A DNA stretch of 64,000 nucleotides from Siculibacillus sp. (GTDB lineage Bacteria > Pseudomonadota > Alphaproteobacteria > Rhizobiales > Ancalomicrobiaceae). Below the pieces are notes generated by a model. That model saw only the letters and a program-made list of their open reading frames with translations. It searched no databases and had not been told where the DNA came from. The stretch covers positions 1 to 64,000 of the forward strand of contig JAOTSD010000013.1 in the NCBI GenBank assembly GCA_030247555.1. The letters are read 5' to 3'. Both the position numbers and the translations under genes were made by a program. Positions 62,810 to 64,000 of this stretch are shown one piece after another. The stretch's first letter is position 1; every line of letters begins with the position of its first letter.

Positions 62810-63418
62810 ATGACCGCCGCCTCTCGCCAACCCTACACCATCATCTCCCGCGAGACCGTGTGGGCCGGGTTCTGCCGGGTCGAACGCGTGGTCTTCGATC
62901 GGGCGACGGCGTCCGGCGGCATCCATCGCCACACCTTCGAGATCGAGAGCCACGGCCGCGCCGCCGCCGTCCTGCCCTATGATCCCGTCCGTCGCGAGGC
63001 GGTGCTGGTGCGTCAGTTGCGCCTGCCCCAGGCCCTCGACGGCGAGGATCCGATGAGCCTCGAGATCATCGCCGGCCTGATCGACGGCGACGGCGAAGGG
63101 CCGGAGGCCACCATCCGGCGCGAGGCGCACGAGGAGGCGGGGTTGGAACTCGGCGCCGTCGAGCTGATCGCCGCGACCCGACCCTCGCCCGGGCTCGGGG
63201 CGGAAAAAGTGTGGATCTATCTGGCGGAAGTCGACCTCGCCACCGCCCGCGTCGGCGACGGCGGCGGCCTCGCCCACGAGGGCGAGGAGATCGAGGTGGT
63301 GGTGCTGCCGCTCGCCGAACTGGCCGTGCTCGTCGACGAGGGCGAGCGCCTCGACATGAAGACGCTGCTCGCGGCGCAGACGCTCAGGGTGCAGCGGCCG
63401 GAGCTGTTCGGCGCGTAG
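62810..63418 (+). CDS. Nudix hydrolase, ADP-ribose pyrophosphatase-like
   Basis: A 202-residue protein. The start at 62810 follows GTGAGGAAG. The Nudix box is GLIDGDGEGPEATIRREAHEEAGLE, with all catalytic Glu residues (REAHEEAG) but one extra residue in the first spacer compared with the usual G-x5-E-x7-REUxEExGU. The upstream strand (AAAVLPYDPVRREAVLVRQLRLPQA) and TRPSPGLGAEKVWIYLAEVDL are those of the NudF/ADP-ribose pyrophosphatase group, which splits ADP-ribose and related sugars. The neighbours do not indicate a pathway. Confidence 0.88.
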   Translation: MTAASRQPYTIISRETVWAGFCRVERVVFDRATASGGIHRHTFEIESHGRAAAVLPYDPVRREAVLVRQLRLPQALDGEDPMSLEIIAGLIDGDGEGPEATIRREAHEEAGLELGAVELIAATRPSPGLGAEKVWIYLAEVDLATARVGDGGGLAHEGEEIEVVVLPLAELAVLVDEGERLDMKTLLAAQTLRVQRPELFGA

Positions 63419-63535
63419 GCCCGGTGGAATTCGCGGTGCGCAGTGCTCCGGTGGCGGCCGGAGTCGTTCGGCGCGTGGGACGCCGATCGATCCGCCGAAC
63501 TTCGGGCGGAACGCCTTCTCTCTTCTCTTCGTCAT

Positions 63536-63562
63536 CGCCGGGCTCGACCCGATAACCCGGCG
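63536..63562. repeat. REP-like palindromic repeat, member 2 (short)
   Basis: CGCCGGG and CCCGGCG (7-bp arms) flank CTCGACCCGATAA. The left side, GTCATCGCCGGGCTCG, resembles GTCATTGCCGGGCTCG at 48586-48601 with one change, supporting a shared element. Confidence 0.55.
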
Positions 63563-63582
63563 GACTTTCCGCGCTCGACGCG

Positions 63583-63625
63583 CCTCCCTTGGATCGCCGG
63601 GTCGAGCCCGGCGATCCAAGGGAGG
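63583..63625. repeat. REP-like palindromic repeat, member 3 (19-bp stem)
   Basis: The arms at 63583-63601 and 63607-63625 are perfectly complementary over 19 bp around TCGAG. The ATCGCCGGG-TCGAG-CCCGGCGAT core is shared with the other members. It is by far the strongest hairpin in the window and is intergenic. Confidence 0.75.
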
Positions 63626-63834
63626 CCGGGGCGAGGATCTCCGATGTCGGGGGGATGCGCGGGCGGTGGCGCGGCGGTGGCGGATTTCGGCGGGGGTGCG
63701 GGGTGGTCGCGTGCGGCGCCCTTCTCGGGCTCGGACAGCGAAATTCGCCGCGCTCTTTCCACCCACGAGGCGGCGGGGGGGCTTTCCACATCCCCCCTTG
63801 CACTTCCCCACCCTCTTCATGATATGAACCCCTC

Positions 63835-63931
63835 GGGAGGTCGGCGGTGGACGTTGTCACTCGCCGACCGGGTCAGGTCCGGAAGGAAGCAGCCCAGACG
63901 AGTCGGACGCGGGTCGCGCGTCGGCCTCCTT
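63835..63931 (+). ncRNA. ffs: Signal recognition particle RNA (4.5S, small bacterial type)
   Basis: The invariant apical motif GGTCAGGTCCGGAAGGAAGC (63871-63890) followed by AGCCC is diagnostic of bacterial SRP RNA. The 5' GGGAGGTCGGCG (from 63835) pairs, with G-U wobbles, with CGTCGGCCTCC (to 63929), which closes a rod of about 97 nt; TTTT follows directly. It binds Ffh for cotranslational membrane targeting. In relatives this gene lies just before dnaX. An ATG at 63980 (MDGLFPP) could be the start of dnaX, but only seven codons are visible, so it is not annotated. Confidence 0.93.
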
Positions 63932-64000
63932 TTCGATCCCTTCGGATCGCCCCCGGACATCGACGAGGCGACATCCCGCATGGACGGTCTCTTCCCGCCC

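Larger units (their letters stand above)
63419..63834. other. 416-bp intergenic region with REP-like hairpins
   Basis: No gene is supported. It contains two members of the palindromic repeat family (63536-63562 and 63583-63625), a G-rich tract (63640-63710), and at the right end the likely SRP RNA promoter, with TTGCAC at 63798-63803 and TATGAA at 63823-63828 (19-nt spacing). Confidence 0.6.

Noticed and set aside
63980-64000. Start of dnaX after the SRP RNA gene
   Set aside because: Only seven codons (MDGLFPP) are in the window. The position is suggestive, but nothing in the residues supports the call.

Overview
The window is a GC-rich chromosomal segment (GC-rich third codon positions throughout) from an alphaproteobacterium, most likely order Hyphomicrobiales (Rhizobiales). 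Evidence for this is the PdhS/DivJ-type multi-PAS histidine kinase, the Tol-Pal cluster continuing into tilS and ftsH, an alphaproteobacterial serC leader RNA upstream of serC-serA, the DUF2849-cysI-DUF934 sulfite reductase cluster, DUF2852 and DUF6384 proteins, and CtrA-type TTAA-N7-TTAA sites. The genus cannot be named from sequence alone. I see no prophage, insertion sequence, CRISPR array or tRNA gene. The DNA reads as core chromosome with metabolic accessory blocks.

Layout. 1-6.3 kb: 3' part of a PAS histidine kinase, a secreted alpha/beta hydrolase, a threonine dehydratase-like PLP enzyme and an AsmA-family protein. 6.4-17.7 kb: a polyamine island with an ABC importer (potF-potG-potH-potI plus a cupin), two glutamine-synthetase-fold gamma-glutamylpolyamine synthetase homologues, a GntR/FadR-type regulator between them, a putrescine-type aminotransferase and an FAD amine oxidoreductase. 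Two copies of a TGTGATCACA palindrome lie in front of the two synthetase genes and probably bind the regulator. 17.9-28.8 kb: a prohibitin-like protein, a uracil-type NCS2 permease, a DJ-1/PfpI protein, a TonB-dependent siderophore receptor with a DUF2946 protein, an SDR-aldehyde dehydrogenase pair, and a Pro/Ala-rich membrane protein ending in a Cys/His cluster.

28.2-43.2 kb: recR-GNAT on the minus strand, a 51-codon small gene with its own terminator, then ybgC-tolQ-tolR-tolA-tolB-pal-cpoB-tilS-ftsH-(xanthine/urate-type permease)-glmM. This block covers envelope constriction, tRNA lysidine synthesis, membrane proteolysis and amino-sugar supply. 43.4-48.5 kb: two related outer-membrane beta-barrel genes with CtrA-type sites, then serC-serA behind a structured leader. 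48.5-53.2 kb: a repeat-rich gap, an ABC-F ATPase, a TupA-like ATP-grasp protein, and a DUF2852-PadR pair whose promoter carries repeated GATATATC boxes.

53.3-64 kb: an EamA transporter; a three-gene minus-strand operon of uncharacterised coiled-coil/membrane proteins (a 'cell surface protein' family member, DUF6384, and a Gly-rich coiled-coil protein); an MFS transporter; the sulfite reductase cluster; a Nudix hydrolase; a repeat-bearing gap; and the signal recognition particle RNA gene at the right edge. The best candidates for undescribed biology are the two-operator polyamine regulon, the three-gene coiled-coil operon, the CHxH-x14-CHxH membrane protein, the 51-residue small protein and the PadR/DUF2852 module.
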